Shown piece after piece: positions 42,053 to 50,342 of a stretch of DNA of 64,000 bases. Under the pieces are notes generated by a model. It saw only the letters and a program-made list of their open reading frames with translations, was not told where the DNA came from and ran no database searches. Numbering within the stretch: position 1 is the first letter of the stretch; each line of letters starts with the position of its first letter. Made by a program: the position numbers and the translations under genes. Source of the stretch: JAKAQB01 sp027320105 (GTDB lineage Bacteria; Actinomycetota; Acidimicrobiia; Acidimicrobiales; Palsa-688); the NCBI GenBank assembly GCA_027320105.1, contig DAHVMA010000064.1, positions 1-64,000 on the forward strand, read 5' to 3'.

Positions 42053-42972
42053 GGCGGCCGGCCGCAGGTGACGTGCGGGTGGAGCACCGGCGGGGGCCGC
42101 GCCCGGTCGGCGACGAGGTCGGCGAGGAGGCCGGCGGCGTCGCGTCGGGTCAGGACCCGGTGGCGGCCGCCCCGTCCCGGCGCGCGCTGGTCGAGGAGCG
42201 GGACTTCCTCCTCCGCTCGCTGCGCGATCTCGACGCCGAACGCTCCGCCGGCGACCTCGACGACGCTGACTACACCGCCCTCCGGGAGGACTACACACGG
42301 CGCGCCGCCGACGTGCTCCGCCGGATCGAGCAGCTCGACGCGCCGCAGGAGCCGGCCCCTCCGCCGGCGGAGGCGACCGAGCCACCCGTGCCGGAAGACC
42401 CGGAGCCGGCGCCACCCCTCCGGGGTGGCCGCCGCACCACCGTCCGGCGGGGTGCCATCGCCCTGGGCGTCGTGCTGTGCATCCTCGGTGCTGGCTGGGC
42501 TGCGGCGGCGGAGTCGGGTGTGCGGCTGCCGGGAGCAACGATCACGGGCGACGCCGTGGGGGCCCAGAAGATCGCCGGCGAGCTCGTGGCCGCCGAGCAG
42601 GCCGTCTCGGCCGGCCACCTGGTGCAGGGCTTGCGGGACTACCAGGCCGTCCTCGACGTCGAGCCGGACAACCCGGTGGCGCTCACCGGCTACGCCGCCA
42701 TCCTCGTCGCCTCCGACCAGGCCGGTCTCGTCGCCCGCGCCGCCGTGATGCTCGCGAAGGCGGAGCACGCCGACGCCGCCTACGTCCCGGCCTACGCCTA
42801 CCTGGGGCGGGCGATGGTGCTCCTCGGCGACTACGCTCCGGCCGTCCGGCAGCTACGGACCTTCCTCGCAGACCAGCCGACCGGGCCGCTGTCGAGCGAG
42901 GCCCGCAGCCTCCTCGCCTACGCCCGGGCGCACGCGTCGTCACCCCGCTCCGGTGCAACCGGAGCGGGGTGA
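42049..42972 (+). CDS. ccmI: CcmI/TPR-like cytochrome c assembly protein
   Basis: A 307-residue protein whose N-terminal half has EERDFLLRSLRDLDAERSAGDLDDADY, the region seen in CcmI and in zinc-ribbon-less relatives, then a membrane helix (AIALGVVLCILGAGWAAA). The C-terminal half holds TPR-like helices (QGLRDYQAVLDVEPDNPVALTGYAAIL and AYAYLGRAMVLLGDYAPAVRQL) that would hold the apocytochrome. The stop codon sits inside the right arm of a perfect hairpin. Confidence 0.8.
   Translation: MRRPAAGDVRVEHRRGPRPVGDEVGEEAGGVASGQDPVAAAPSRRALVEERDFLLRSLRDLDAERSAGDLDDADYTALREDYTRRAADVLRRIEQLDAPQEPAPPPAEATEPPVPEDPEPAPPLRGGRRTTVRRGAIALGVVLCILGAGWAAAAESGVRLPGATITGDAVGAQKIAGELVAAEQAVSAGHLVQGLRDYQAVLDVEPDNPVALTGYAAILVASDQAGLVARAAVMLAKAEHADAAYVPAYAYLGRAMVLLGDYAPAVRQLRTFLADQPTGPLSSEARSLLAYARAHASSPRSGATGAG
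42940..42972. terminator. Hairpin at the end of the ccm operon
   Basis: Perfect 15-base arms separated by GCA (left 42940-42954, right 42958-42972); the right arm ends with the stop codon of ccmI. No T-run follows, so it may act as an intrinsic terminator without a U-tract or protect the 3' end. Convergent regulator gene ends at 42999. Confidence 0.6.
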
Positions 42973-42998
42973 GCCTCCCGGCGACCCGGCCGCACGGC

Positions 42999-43721
42999 TC
43001 ACACGAGGGTCACGCAGGCGGCGTCGCCACGGGCCCGCGAACCGCTGTCGTCGAGCACCGTGGCGCCGGAGAGCCCGGCCAGCATCCCACGCACCATCCC
43101 CCGGTCGACAGCGCAGATCACGGGGTGCTGGCGCGCCGTGTCGAAGAAGGGGCAGCTCTCCTTGATGAGCGCCAGCGACCCGCCCCGCGCCTCGGCGTGG
43201 GCCTCGAAGCCGTGCGCCGTGAGGGCATCGGCGATCGCGTGGAGCGCGACCCGGGACGACCGCTGCCCCTCGCCGCTCGACATGTCCGCCGCCAGGCGGT
43301 GCCCGTACTCCTCGCCCACCTGCTCGGCCATCGACTCCGCCTGCCCGGCGGGCAGCAACGCCAGCGCCCGGCCCAGGAGGACGACGAGCAGGTCGTTGCC
43401 CCGCTTCGGCGGGGTGAGCGGCGCACCCCCCGCCGAGGGGCGATACCGCTTCGAGGGGCGGCCGGCCCCGCCGCCGCTTCGCGGCACGAACACGCTCAGG
43501 TAGCCGCCCGCCGCCAGCTTGTCGAGGTGGTGGCGGGCCACGTTGGCGTGCAGGTCGAAGTGGGCGGCGACCTCCGAAGCAGTCACCCCCTCCGGTCGCT
43601 CCCGCACGTGCAGGTAGATGCGCCGGCGCGTCGGATCGCCGAAGGCGGAGGTGACGGCGCTCACCGCGGCCGAGAACTGGTCGTCGCTCAGCACCTCGCC
43701 CTCCCGGTCCAGCGACGTCAC
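42999..43721 (-). CDS. SufR-like winged-helix regulator
   Basis: A 240-residue regulator. The N-terminal winged helix (DPTRRRIYLHV, TASEVAAHFDLHANVARHHLDKL) resembles ArsR/DeoR-type proteins; the C-terminal half carries C190 and C203 with 12 residues between and C236 near the end. SufR-type Fe-S regulators have a C-x12-C pair plus further cysteines, so iron-sulfur sensing is plausible, and mrp, an Fe-S carrier, is divergent. It starts at GTG 43721 with a TAGAGT -10 six bases upstream and a set of AGGTA half-sites over the promoter. Confidence 0.75.
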   Translation of the reverse strand: MTSLDREGEVLSDDQFSAAVSAVTSAFGDPTRRRIYLHVRERPEGVTASEVAAHFDLHANVARHHLDKLAAGGYLSVFVPRSGGGAGRPSKRYRPSAGGAPLTPPKRGNDLLVVLLGRALALLPAGQAESMAEQVGEEYGHRLAADMSSGEGQRSSRVALHAIADALTAHGFEAHAEARGGSLALIKESCPFFDTARQHPVICAVDRGMVRGMLAGLSGATVLDDSGSRARGDAACVTLV

Positions 43722-43722
43722 G

Positions 43723-43746
43723 CAGGTACTCTACCTGTCGAGGTAG
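43723..43746. promoter_or_regulatory. Overlapping palindromes in the SufR-like/mrp divergent promoter
   Basis: CAGGTA-CTC-TACCTG (43723-43737) and CTACCT-GTCG-AGGTAG (43731-43746) share the middle half-site, giving three AGGTA half-sites. The -10 of the regulator (TAGAGT, minus strand 43728-43733) is inside, so binding would block it; autorepression is likely. Confidence 0.65.
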
Positions 43747-43796
43747 TGCCGACCCGGTGGCGCCGCATGGCGAGCGCCCGGGAGAGGAGATGCAGC

Positions 43797-44951
43797 ATGG
43801 CGCTGAGCGAGCGGGACGTGATCGAAGCCCTGCGACCCGTGACCGACCCGGAGCTCGGGGTGAGCATCGTGGTGCTCGACATGGTGAAGGCGGTGTCGAT
43901 CCGGGCCGGCCACGTCTCGGTCACCGTGGCGCTCACCGTGGCGGGCTGCCCCCTCCGGGAGGAGATCACCCGCCGGGTCACCGACGCGCTGCAGTCCTTG
44001 GAAGGAGTGCGGGAGGTTTCGGTGGAGCTGACCGTGATGTCGACCCAAGAGCTCGCCACCGTCCGCCAACGCCTGCAGGAGGTTCGAGGCCAGGCCAACG
44101 GTGCTCCTTCCCACGGCGCCGCCCCCCTCGGCCACGAGTCGGGCCGCATCAGCGAGATCGCCCGCCCCGGCAGCCGCACCCGCGTCATCGGGATCACCTC
44201 GGGCAAGGGCGGGGTGGGGAAGTCCTCGGTGACGGTCAACCTGGCCGTCACCCTCGCCCGCACCGGCTACGGCGTCGGTGTCCTCGACGCCGACGTCTAC
44301 GGGTTCTCGGTGCCGGGCATGCTCGGCCTCGACGCCGCTCCTACCGTGCGCGCCGAGAAGATGGTCCCGCCGGTCGCGTACGGGGTCAGGACCATGTCGA
44401 TCGGGTTCTTCGTCGAGGAGGACCAGCCGGTGATGTGGCGAGGACCGATGCTGCACAAGGCCCTCGAGCAGTTCCTGGTGGACGTGGACTGGGACGAGCC
44501 GGACTTCCTCCTCGTCGACATGCCGCCCGGCACCGGGGACGTGGCCCTCTCGATGGCGCAGTACCTCCCCGCGTCGGAGGTGTACGTGGTGACCACGCCG
44601 CAGCCTGCTGCCAGGCGGGTCGCCCAGCGTGCCGCCTACATGGCCCGCAAGATCAACCTGCCACTGCGCGGTGTCATCGAGAACATGAGTTGGTTCACCG
44701 CCGGTGACGGCACCCGCTACGAGTTGTTCGGTGCGGGCGGTGGCGAGCAGCTGGCCGGCGAGCTGGGCGTGCCGTTGCTCGGGCGGATCCCGCTGGTGCC
44801 GGCCATCCGGGAGGGTGGCGACGTCGGGCGCCCGGTGACGGTCACCGACCCCGGAGGCGAAGCGGCGCTGGCGTTCGCCTCCGTCGCCGGCGAGATAGCC
44901 GCCCGCGGCCGGTCGAGGATCTTCCGGCCGGAGCTCACGATCACCGGCTGA
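43797..44951 (+). CDS. mrp: Mrp/NBP35-family Fe-S carrier ATPase
   Basis: A 384-residue protein. The N-terminal MIP18/DUF59 domain (ALRPVTDPELGVSIVVLDMV with AGCPLREEI) is followed by a MinD-like ATPase with deviant Walker A SGKGGVGKSS near 140, LLVDMPPGTGD and VIENMSWF. The CxxC pair of E. coli ApbC is absent: the region after NMSWF reads TAGDGTRYELFG; many actinobacterial Mrp proteins look similar. ATG 43797 has GGAG upstream. Divergent from the SufR-like gene. Confidence 0.88.
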   Translation: MALSERDVIEALRPVTDPELGVSIVVLDMVKAVSIRAGHVSVTVALTVAGCPLREEITRRVTDALQSLEGVREVSVELTVMSTQELATVRQRLQEVRGQANGAPSHGAAPLGHESGRISEIARPGSRTRVIGITSGKGGVGKSSVTVNLAVTLARTGYGVGVLDADVYGFSVPGMLGLDAAPTVRAEKMVPPVAYGVRTMSIGFFVEEDQPVMWRGPMLHKALEQFLVDVDWDEPDFLLVDMPPGTGDVALSMAQYLPASEVYVVTTPQPAARRVAQRAAYMARKINLPLRGVIENMSWFTAGDGTRYELFGAGGGEQLAGELGVPLLGRIPLVPAIREGGDVGRPVTVTDPGGEAALAFASVAGEIAARGRSRIFRPELTITG

Positions 44952-45029
44952 GCACCCGCCCCGAGGGCTCGCTCAGGAGGTCGTCACCCAGTCCGGCACC
45001 TGTCCGACCCCATCGGATAGCGGCTCCGG

Positions 45030-45035
45030 TACCCT
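45030..45035 (+). promoter_or_regulatory. -10 element for the dGTPase-like gene (near-leaderless)
   Basis: TACCCT eight bases before ATG 45044. Confidence 0.35.
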
Positions 45036-45043
45036 CGGCCTCG

Positions 45044-46162
45044 ATGGACCGAGCGCAGGTCTGGGCCGCGACCATGTCGGGCCAGGCGGAGGAGGGCGGG
45101 GTGGTGCGCGCCCATGCCTGCGAGACCGTGCCGCCGATCATGGCTTCGGTCATCGACCGGCCCACCCGCGAGGAGGTCGAGGACCGGTCGCTGGCCGCCG
45201 GCGCCACCCGGGCCGCCGGCGCCGGCAACCGTGCCCAGCCCGAGGAACCCGACCCGCTGCGCACCTGCTTCGAGCGCGACCGCGATCGCATCCTGCACTG
45301 CGCGCCGTTCCGGCGGCTGGCGGGCAAGACGCAGGTGTTCGTCTTCCCCCGCGACCACCAGCGGACGCGGCTCACCCACGCCCTCGAGGTGGCGCAGGTC
45401 GCCACCGCCGTCGCCCGGGCGGTCGGCCTCAACGTCTCGCTCACCGAGGCCATCGCCCTCGGGCACGACTGCGGTCACGGACCCGGCGGCCACGCCAGCG
45501 AGGACGCCTTCGCTCCTTACGTGCCCGGCGGCTACGACCACGCCATCTGGGGCGCTGACGTAGTCCTGGCCCCCCTCAACCTGTGCGCCGAGACCCTCGA
45601 CGGCATACGGCACCACTCCTGGTCGCTGCCCAGCCCCCGCACGGCGGAGGGCGTCGTGGTCAGCTGGGCCGACCGTTGCGCCTACTGCGCCCACGACCTC
45701 GAGGACGCCGCCAGCGCTGGCATCGTCGAGGCCGCCCAGCTTCCCGAATCGGTCGCCGCCGTCGTCGGCCGGACCCGCCCGGCCCAGCTGCGCGCGTTCA
45801 TCGACGCCCTCGTCGAGTGCATCCGCACGACCGGGCGCGTCGGGATGCTACCAGCGCCCGCCGCTGCCCTCGCCGAGCTGCGACGGTTCAACTACGAACG
45901 CATCTACACCCAACCGTCGTCGACCTCGCAGGGACGCGCCGTCGTCGCAGTCCTGCGCGCCCTGGTCGACTACTACGCCGAGGACCCGTCCCGCCTCCCG
46001 GACCCGCAGCACCGACCCCCTTCCGGCACGGACGCCGTCCTGCGGGCCGTCACCTACGTGGCGGGGATGACCGACCGCTTCGCCTTCGAGGCGGCTGTCA
46101 CCCGCCTCGGCTGGGACCCTGCCCGCCTCCCGCGAGGCTTCGACGTCCCCGCCGCCGGCTGA
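45044..46162 (+). CDS. Deoxyguanosinetriphosphate triphosphohydrolase-like HD protein
   Basis: A 372-residue HD-domain phosphohydrolase. RDRDRILHCAPFRRLAGKTQVF starts the fold, RTRLTHALEVAQ has the first metal His, and ALGHDCGHGPGGH holds the HD pair; DRCAYCAHDLEDA includes the last Asp. Members cleave dNTPs to nucleoside and triphosphate. The N-terminal 60 residues are not part of the fold, and a later start could be real. No operon partner. Confidence 0.85.
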   Translation: MDRAQVWAATMSGQAEEGGVVRAHACETVPPIMASVIDRPTREEVEDRSLAAGATRAAGAGNRAQPEEPDPLRTCFERDRDRILHCAPFRRLAGKTQVFVFPRDHQRTRLTHALEVAQVATAVARAVGLNVSLTEAIALGHDCGHGPGGHASEDAFAPYVPGGYDHAIWGADVVLAPLNLCAETLDGIRHHSWSLPSPRTAEGVVVSWADRCAYCAHDLEDAASAGIVEAAQLPESVAAVVGRTRPAQLRAFIDALVECIRTTGRVGMLPAPAAALAELRRFNYERIYTQPSSTSQGRAVVAVLRALVDYYAEDPSRLPDPQHRPPSGTDAVLRAVTYVAGMTDRFAFEAAVTRLGWDPARLPRGFDVPAAG

Positions 46163-46186
46163 GCGGCCCGAGCACGGTCTTGTCCC

Positions 46187-46321
46187 GTGCCGATGCGCAG
46201 GGTGGAGAAGGTGGATGCGCTCGCCCGGCTGGCGCTCTTCGAGCACTGCACACGGCGTGACTTGACGGCGCTGGCGTCCGTCGGCGTCGAGGAGGACTTT
46301 CCCCCCGGTGCCGTACGATGG
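46187..46321 (+). pseudogene. Cyclic nucleotide-binding (Crp-type) N-terminal fragment
   Basis: The reading VDALARLALFEHCTRRDLTALAS then VEEDFPPGAV matches the beginning of a cNMP-binding domain (L-xxLPLF--C---L--LA---- -D-PAG-V). After that the frame leaves the homology. No HTH follows. The fragment ends at the promoter of the DUF3107 gene, which seems to have grown out of the lost gene. Confidence 0.5.
46314..46319 (+). promoter_or_regulatory. -10 element for the DUF3107 gene
   Basis: TACGAT; transcription would begin near 46326, leaving about 24 bases of leader that contain GAAGGAG ahead of GTG 46350. Confidence 0.45.
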
Positions 46322-46349
46322 CCCGACCCCCGAGAAGGAGCGCTAGGAC

Positions 46350-46595
46350 GTGGACGTTCGCATCGGCGTCATCCAGACCCCCAAGGAGATCGAACTGGAG
46401 CTCGGCGACGGCCAGGACGTCGACGTCGTCACCCACCAGGTCGAGGAAGCGCTCAGCTCCGAGCACGGAGTCCTCTGGATGACCGACCGCCGCGGCCGGC
46501 GGGTCGGAGTCCCGGCGAGCAAGGTGGCCTACGTGGAGCTCGACGCCGGCCACGAGGCTCGCCGGGTCGGATTCGGCGTCGCCATCAACCGCTAG
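46350..46595 (+). CDS. DUF3107 family protein
   Basis: An 81-residue protein conserved in actinobacteria (TB9.4/Rv3208A type). DVRIGVIQTPKEIELEL, WMTDRRGRRVGVPASKVAYVELD and ARRVGFGVAINR are the three conserved blocks. Biochemical role unknown. GTG 46350 has GAAGGAG about 14 bases upstream. It is followed after 15 bases by two ArsA-like ATPase genes, so they are probably co-transcribed. Confidence 0.85.
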   Translation: MDVRIGVIQTPKEIELELGDGQDVDVVTHQVEEALSSEHGVLWMTDRRGRRVGVPASKVAYVELDAGHEARRVGFGVAINR

Positions 46596-46610
46596 CCGCC
46601 GGGCCCGTTC

Positions 46611-47558
46611 GTGGTCGACCTGCTGGACCGGCGCTTGGTCTTTGTCACGGGCAAGGGCGGGGTCGGAAAGACCACGGTCGCTGCCGCCCTCGCCGCCCTG
46701 GCTGCCGGCCGGGGCCGGCGTACCCTCGTGTGCGAGGTCGACGCCAAAGGCAACATGGCTGACTTCTTCGAGACCGGGCCGACGCAGTTCGAGGAGCGCC
46801 GGATCGCTCCCAACTTGTGGGCCATGTCCATGGACACCGAGGCGTCCCTCCGCCAGTACCTTGCCCTCCAGCTGCACCTGCCGATGTTCGCAGCCATCGG
46901 ACCGCTCGCGAGGATGCTGGACTTCGTCGCCTCGGCCGCGCCGGGCGTGCGCGAGATCGTGACCGTCGGCAAGCTGTGCTGGGAGGTGCGCGAGCGCCAC
47001 TACGACACCGTTGTCGTCGACGCCTCCGCCTCCGGCCACATCGTCAGCCAGCTGTCCGCCCCAGAGGCCATCAACCAACTGGTGCAGGTCGGCCTCGTCC
47101 GCCAGCAGACGGGCTGGATGCTCGACATCCTCGGCGACCCGGCCACCACCGGCCTGGTGGCGGTGGCCACCCCCGACGAGATGCCGGTCAGCGAGACCCT
47201 CGAGCTGGTCGGGCGCGTCCGTGGGGAGACGAACGTGGACCTGGCGGCCGTCGTCGTCAACCGGGTCCTGCCCGAGTTGTTCAGCCGCAGCGAAGAGGCC
47301 CTCTTCGGGCGCCTCGGCGAGCCGCGCGTCACCGCCTCCCTCGACGCCGAGCTCGCCTCGCCGTCGCGCCCGCTGCTCGACGCCGCCCGGCTGATGGTCA
47401 CCACCCGGCGCAGCCGGACCGAGCACTTGGAGCGGCTGCGCGCCGGGACAGATCCAGCGGTGCCGCTGCTCTACGTGCCCTACCTGTTCATCCGCTCCCA
47501 CGGCATGCGGGCGACCCATCAGGTCGCCGACGCCCTGGCGGCGGAGCTGGGGTACTGA
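46611..47558 (+). CDS. ArsA/Get3-like ATPase, first copy
   Basis: A 315-residue MinD-like ATPase with deviant Walker A GKGGVGKTT near residues 14-22 and switch text VVVDASASGH. Mycobacteria have a similar pair (Rv3679/Rv3680 type). The paired cysteines that bind arsenite in ArsA or zinc in Get3 are not seen, so resistance to arsenite is unlikely; a chaperone-like or membrane-protein role is inferred for this group. It ends one base before the second copy starts. Confidence 0.85.
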   Translation: MVDLLDRRLVFVTGKGGVGKTTVAAALAALAAGRGRRTLVCEVDAKGNMADFFETGPTQFEERRIAPNLWAMSMDTEASLRQYLALQLHLPMFAAIGPLARMLDFVASAAPGVREIVTVGKLCWEVRERHYDTVVVDASASGHIVSQLSAPEAINQLVQVGLVRQQTGWMLDILGDPATTGLVAVATPDEMPVSETLELVGRVRGETNVDLAAVVVNRVLPELFSRSEEALFGRLGEPRVTASLDAELASPSRPLLDAARLMVTTRRSRTEHLERLRAGTDPAVPLLYVPYLFIRSHGMRATHQVADALAAELGY

Positions 47559-47559
47559 A

Positions 47560-48738
47560 GTGGTACGGGGCACCCAGGCCGACGGCGGCGTCCACTCGCT
47601 CGATGCCCTCTACGCGGCCAAGGAGATCGTCATTGTCTGCGGCTCCGGCGGCGTCGGCAAGACCACCACCGCCGCCGCCACGGCGGCCATGGCTGCCGTC
47701 CACCACGGCGGCCGGGTGCTCGTGGTCACCGTCGACCCCGCCCGGCGGCTGGCCGACGCGCTGGGCATCGGCGGGTTCGGCAACGAGGCCCGCCAGGTGC
47801 CGCCCGATGCCTTCGCCGCCGCCGGCGTCGAGCCGCGCGGCGAGCTGTGGGCCGCCATGCTCGACGCTCGCCAGAGCTGGGACGCGCTCGTCCGCCGCCA
47901 CGCCCCAGACGCGCAGACCGAGCGCCGGATCCTCGAGAACCCGCTGTACCAGAACATCGCGGGCAAGTTCGTCCAGAGCCATGACTACATCGCCATGGAG
48001 CGGCTGTACGAGCTGCACACCGAGGGCCGCTACGACCTGATCGTCGTCGACACCCCACCGACGCGCAACGCGGTCGACTTCATCGAAGCGCCGGCGCGCA
48101 TGGCGGAGTTCTTCTCCTCCCGGCTGCTGCGGCTCCTGATCGTCCCGTACCGCAGGCGGGTCGTGAACCTCGCCAGCCGGCCCTTCTACCAGGTCGCCGA
48201 CCGCATCCTCGGCTCGCAGTTCCTCTCGGACATCGCCGAGTTCTTCATCCTCTTCCAGACGATGTACGGCGGCTTCGTGGCCCGGGCGCGGGCGGTCGAG
48301 CGACTGCTCCACGACAAGCGGACGACGTTCGTCGTCGTCAGCACCCTCGAGGCCGCTCCGGCCCACGAGGCCGAGCTCTTCCTGCAGGTCCTGCGATCCA
48401 AGCGCTTCCACGTCGGCGCCTTGGTGCTCAACCGGGTGCTGCCGCCGTACCTCCTCGACCCCGATGGCGGGGCGGCGGCTTCGCGCCTCGTCGCCGGCGC
48501 CCCCGACATCGCCCGCCGGCTCGCTCCTCTTCTCGACGCCGGCGAGCCATCGGTCGAGCGGATCCTGACCGAGGTAGGAGAGGCCTATCGCAACCTGCGG
48601 GTGGTCGCGAAGGCCGAGGCGGCCGAGCGGGAGGAGCTGGCCGCCGTGCCCGACGTCGTTGCCACCGCCCCCGAGCTCGACGCCGACATCCATGACCTCG
48701 CCGGCCTGCTGCGGCTCGGCATGCTGATCTGGAACTGA
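47560..48738 (+). CDS. ArsA/Get3-like ATPase, second copy
   Basis: A 392-residue paralogue. Walker A is GSGGVGKTT near residues 28-36, followed by VVTVDPARRLADALG and VVDTPPTRNAVDFI, which are more Get3-like than in the first copy. The helical insertion ARMAEFFSSRLLRLLI is longer. The two probably form a heteromer, as proposed for mycobacteria. No cysteine pair for metal. Confidence 0.85.
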   Translation: MVRGTQADGGVHSLDALYAAKEIVIVCGSGGVGKTTTAAATAAMAAVHHGGRVLVVTVDPARRLADALGIGGFGNEARQVPPDAFAAAGVEPRGELWAAMLDARQSWDALVRRHAPDAQTERRILENPLYQNIAGKFVQSHDYIAMERLYELHTEGRYDLIVVDTPPTRNAVDFIEAPARMAEFFSSRLLRLLIVPYRRRVVNLASRPFYQVADRILGSQFLSDIAEFFILFQTMYGGFVARARAVERLLHDKRTTFVVVSTLEAAPAHEAELFLQVLRSKRFHVGALVLNRVLPPYLLDPDGGAAASRLVAGAPDIARRLAPLLDAGEPSVERILTEVGEAYRNLRVVAKAEAAEREELAAVPDVVATAPELDADIHDLAGLLRLGMLIWN

Positions 48739-48771
48739 TCTGGCACCGATCCGGAGCTCTCGGGAGTCGCC

Positions 48772-50247
48772 TTGGCAACCGTAACCGACCTTCTCGAGGA
48801 GCACACCTCCTACGACGCCGCCGTCGTCGGTCACCTGCAGAGGCTGGTGGCGTCGTGGGGAACGCTCTCGGACCTCTGCTTCGCTGACCTGCTCCTGTTC
48901 GCACCGGTCGACTGGGCGACGGACCGCTTCGTGATCCTCGGGCAGGTCCGGCCCACCACCAACCGAACCCTCCACCTCGACGATCTCGTCGGCAGGGTCG
49001 TATTCGAGCACGAGCGACCTCTCGTCGGCCGGGGATGGCGCCTCGGGGCCGTCGTCGAGGGCGAGATCGACATCACGAGCCGCAACGAACGCGCCCGGAT
49101 GGTCTGCATCCCCGTCCGCTGGCGAGGCGAGCTGGTCGCGGTGCTGACCCGTGAGTCTGCGCTGTCGGTCGGCCGTCGCCCCGGCGAGCTGGAGCGGGCG
49201 TACGTCGAAGTCTTCGACCGGCTGGCGAGGATGATCGCCAGCGGGGAGTTCCCGTTCCCCGTCGACGAGGAGGGTGAGGCGCCACGCGTCGGCGACGGCG
49301 TCATGGTCCTCGACGCCAGCGGTCGGGTGGAGTTCGCCTCCCCCAACGCCGTCAACGCCTTGCACCGCCTCGGCCTCTACAACTCGATCGAAGGTGCCCG
49401 GCTTGACGAGACGGGTCTGACGGAGGCCCAGAACGCCGTGGAGGTGGCGTTCGCGCAGCAGCTGCCGGCGTCCCAGGAGGTGATCAAGGGTCCCGACGCC
49501 GTGGTGATCATCCGCTGCGTCCCTCTTCTCGACCACGGCAACGTCACCGGTGCGTTCGTGCTGCTGCACGACGTCACCGAGCTGCGCCGCCGGGACCGCC
49601 TTTTGCTGTCCAAGGACGCTGCCATCCGGGAGGTCCACCATCGCGTCAAGAACAACCTCCAGACCATCTCGTCGCTGCTCCGCCTCCAGGCACGCCGCTT
49701 GCCGGCGGGTGCAGGTCGTCACGCGCTCGAGGAAGCCGAACGCCGTGTCCGCTCCATAGCGGTCGTCCACGAGATCCTCTCGCGCGACACTACCGACCAG
49801 GTGCACTTCAACGACATCCTCCCGTCGCTGCTCCGGATGGCCGAGGACCTTGCCTCGACCGACGCACCGCTGCGCATCACGACCCGGGGCGATGCCGGCA
49901 ACCTCCAGGCCGCCCTGGCGACACCGCTCGCTGTGGTGATCACCGAGTTGCTGCAGAACGCCGCCGAGCACGCCTTCCCCGAAGACAAAGGCGCATCCGG
50001 GGAGCTGCGGGTGGACGTCGAACTGGTCCGGCGGGACCGGGAGCTCTCCGTCACCGTGCGGGACAACGGGGTCGGCCTGCCGGCAGGGTTCCAGATCGAG
50101 CAGAGCGCGAGCCTGGGTCTCTCCATCGTCCGCAGCCTCATCGGAACCCAGCTCGGGGGGCACATCGACATGCGCACCGACGGGGGGACCGTCGTCGAGC
50201 TGACCATCCCGCTCGACGTGGTGGACGAGGATCTCGAGCGCCTTTAG
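48772..50247 (+). CDS. pdtaS: PdtaS-like sensor histidine kinase
   Basis: A 491-residue cytoplasmic kinase. The N-terminal 150 residues form a GAF-like domain, 175-270 a PAS domain, and 286 on a HisKA_2 domain with the phosphate-accepting His in EVHHRVKNN (H289/H290), then an HATPase with ITELLQNAAEHAF, DNGVGLPAGF and SLGLSIVRSL. No membrane helices. Mycobacterial PdtaS works with the antiterminator PdtaR, which is not in this window. TTG 48772 is the start. The next gene, convergent, is WhiB1-like, as in mycobacteria. Confidence 0.88.
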   Translation: MATVTDLLEEHTSYDAAVVGHLQRLVASWGTLSDLCFADLLLFAPVDWATDRFVILGQVRPTTNRTLHLDDLVGRVVFEHERPLVGRGWRLGAVVEGEIDITSRNERARMVCIPVRWRGELVAVLTRESALSVGRRPGELERAYVEVFDRLARMIASGEFPFPVDEEGEAPRVGDGVMVLDASGRVEFASPNAVNALHRLGLYNSIEGARLDETGLTEAQNAVEVAFAQQLPASQEVIKGPDAVVIIRCVPLLDHGNVTGAFVLLHDVTELRRRDRLLLSKDAAIREVHHRVKNNLQTISSLLRLQARRLPAGAGRHALEEAERRVRSIAVVHEILSRDTTDQVHFNDILPSLLRMAEDLASTDAPLRITTRGDAGNLQAALATPLAVVITELLQNAAEHAFPEDKGASGELRVDVELVRRDRELSVTVRDNGVGLPAGFQIEQSASLGLSIVRSLIGTQLGGHIDMRTDGGTVVELTIPLDVVDEDLERL

Positions 50248-50342
50248 GCCCCTTCAGGCCGGGGTGGGTGGCGTGGGTGGCGAGTTGCCCCCCCGCCCGG
50301 CTGCCAGCGCAGCGGTGGTCTGCGCGCCCGGGGCGCGGCCGG

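Noticed and set aside
44700..44740. Mrp considered defective because it lacks the CxxC of E. coli ApbC
   Set aside because: As I recall, many actinobacterial Mrp proteins lack it, so it is not a sign of damage.
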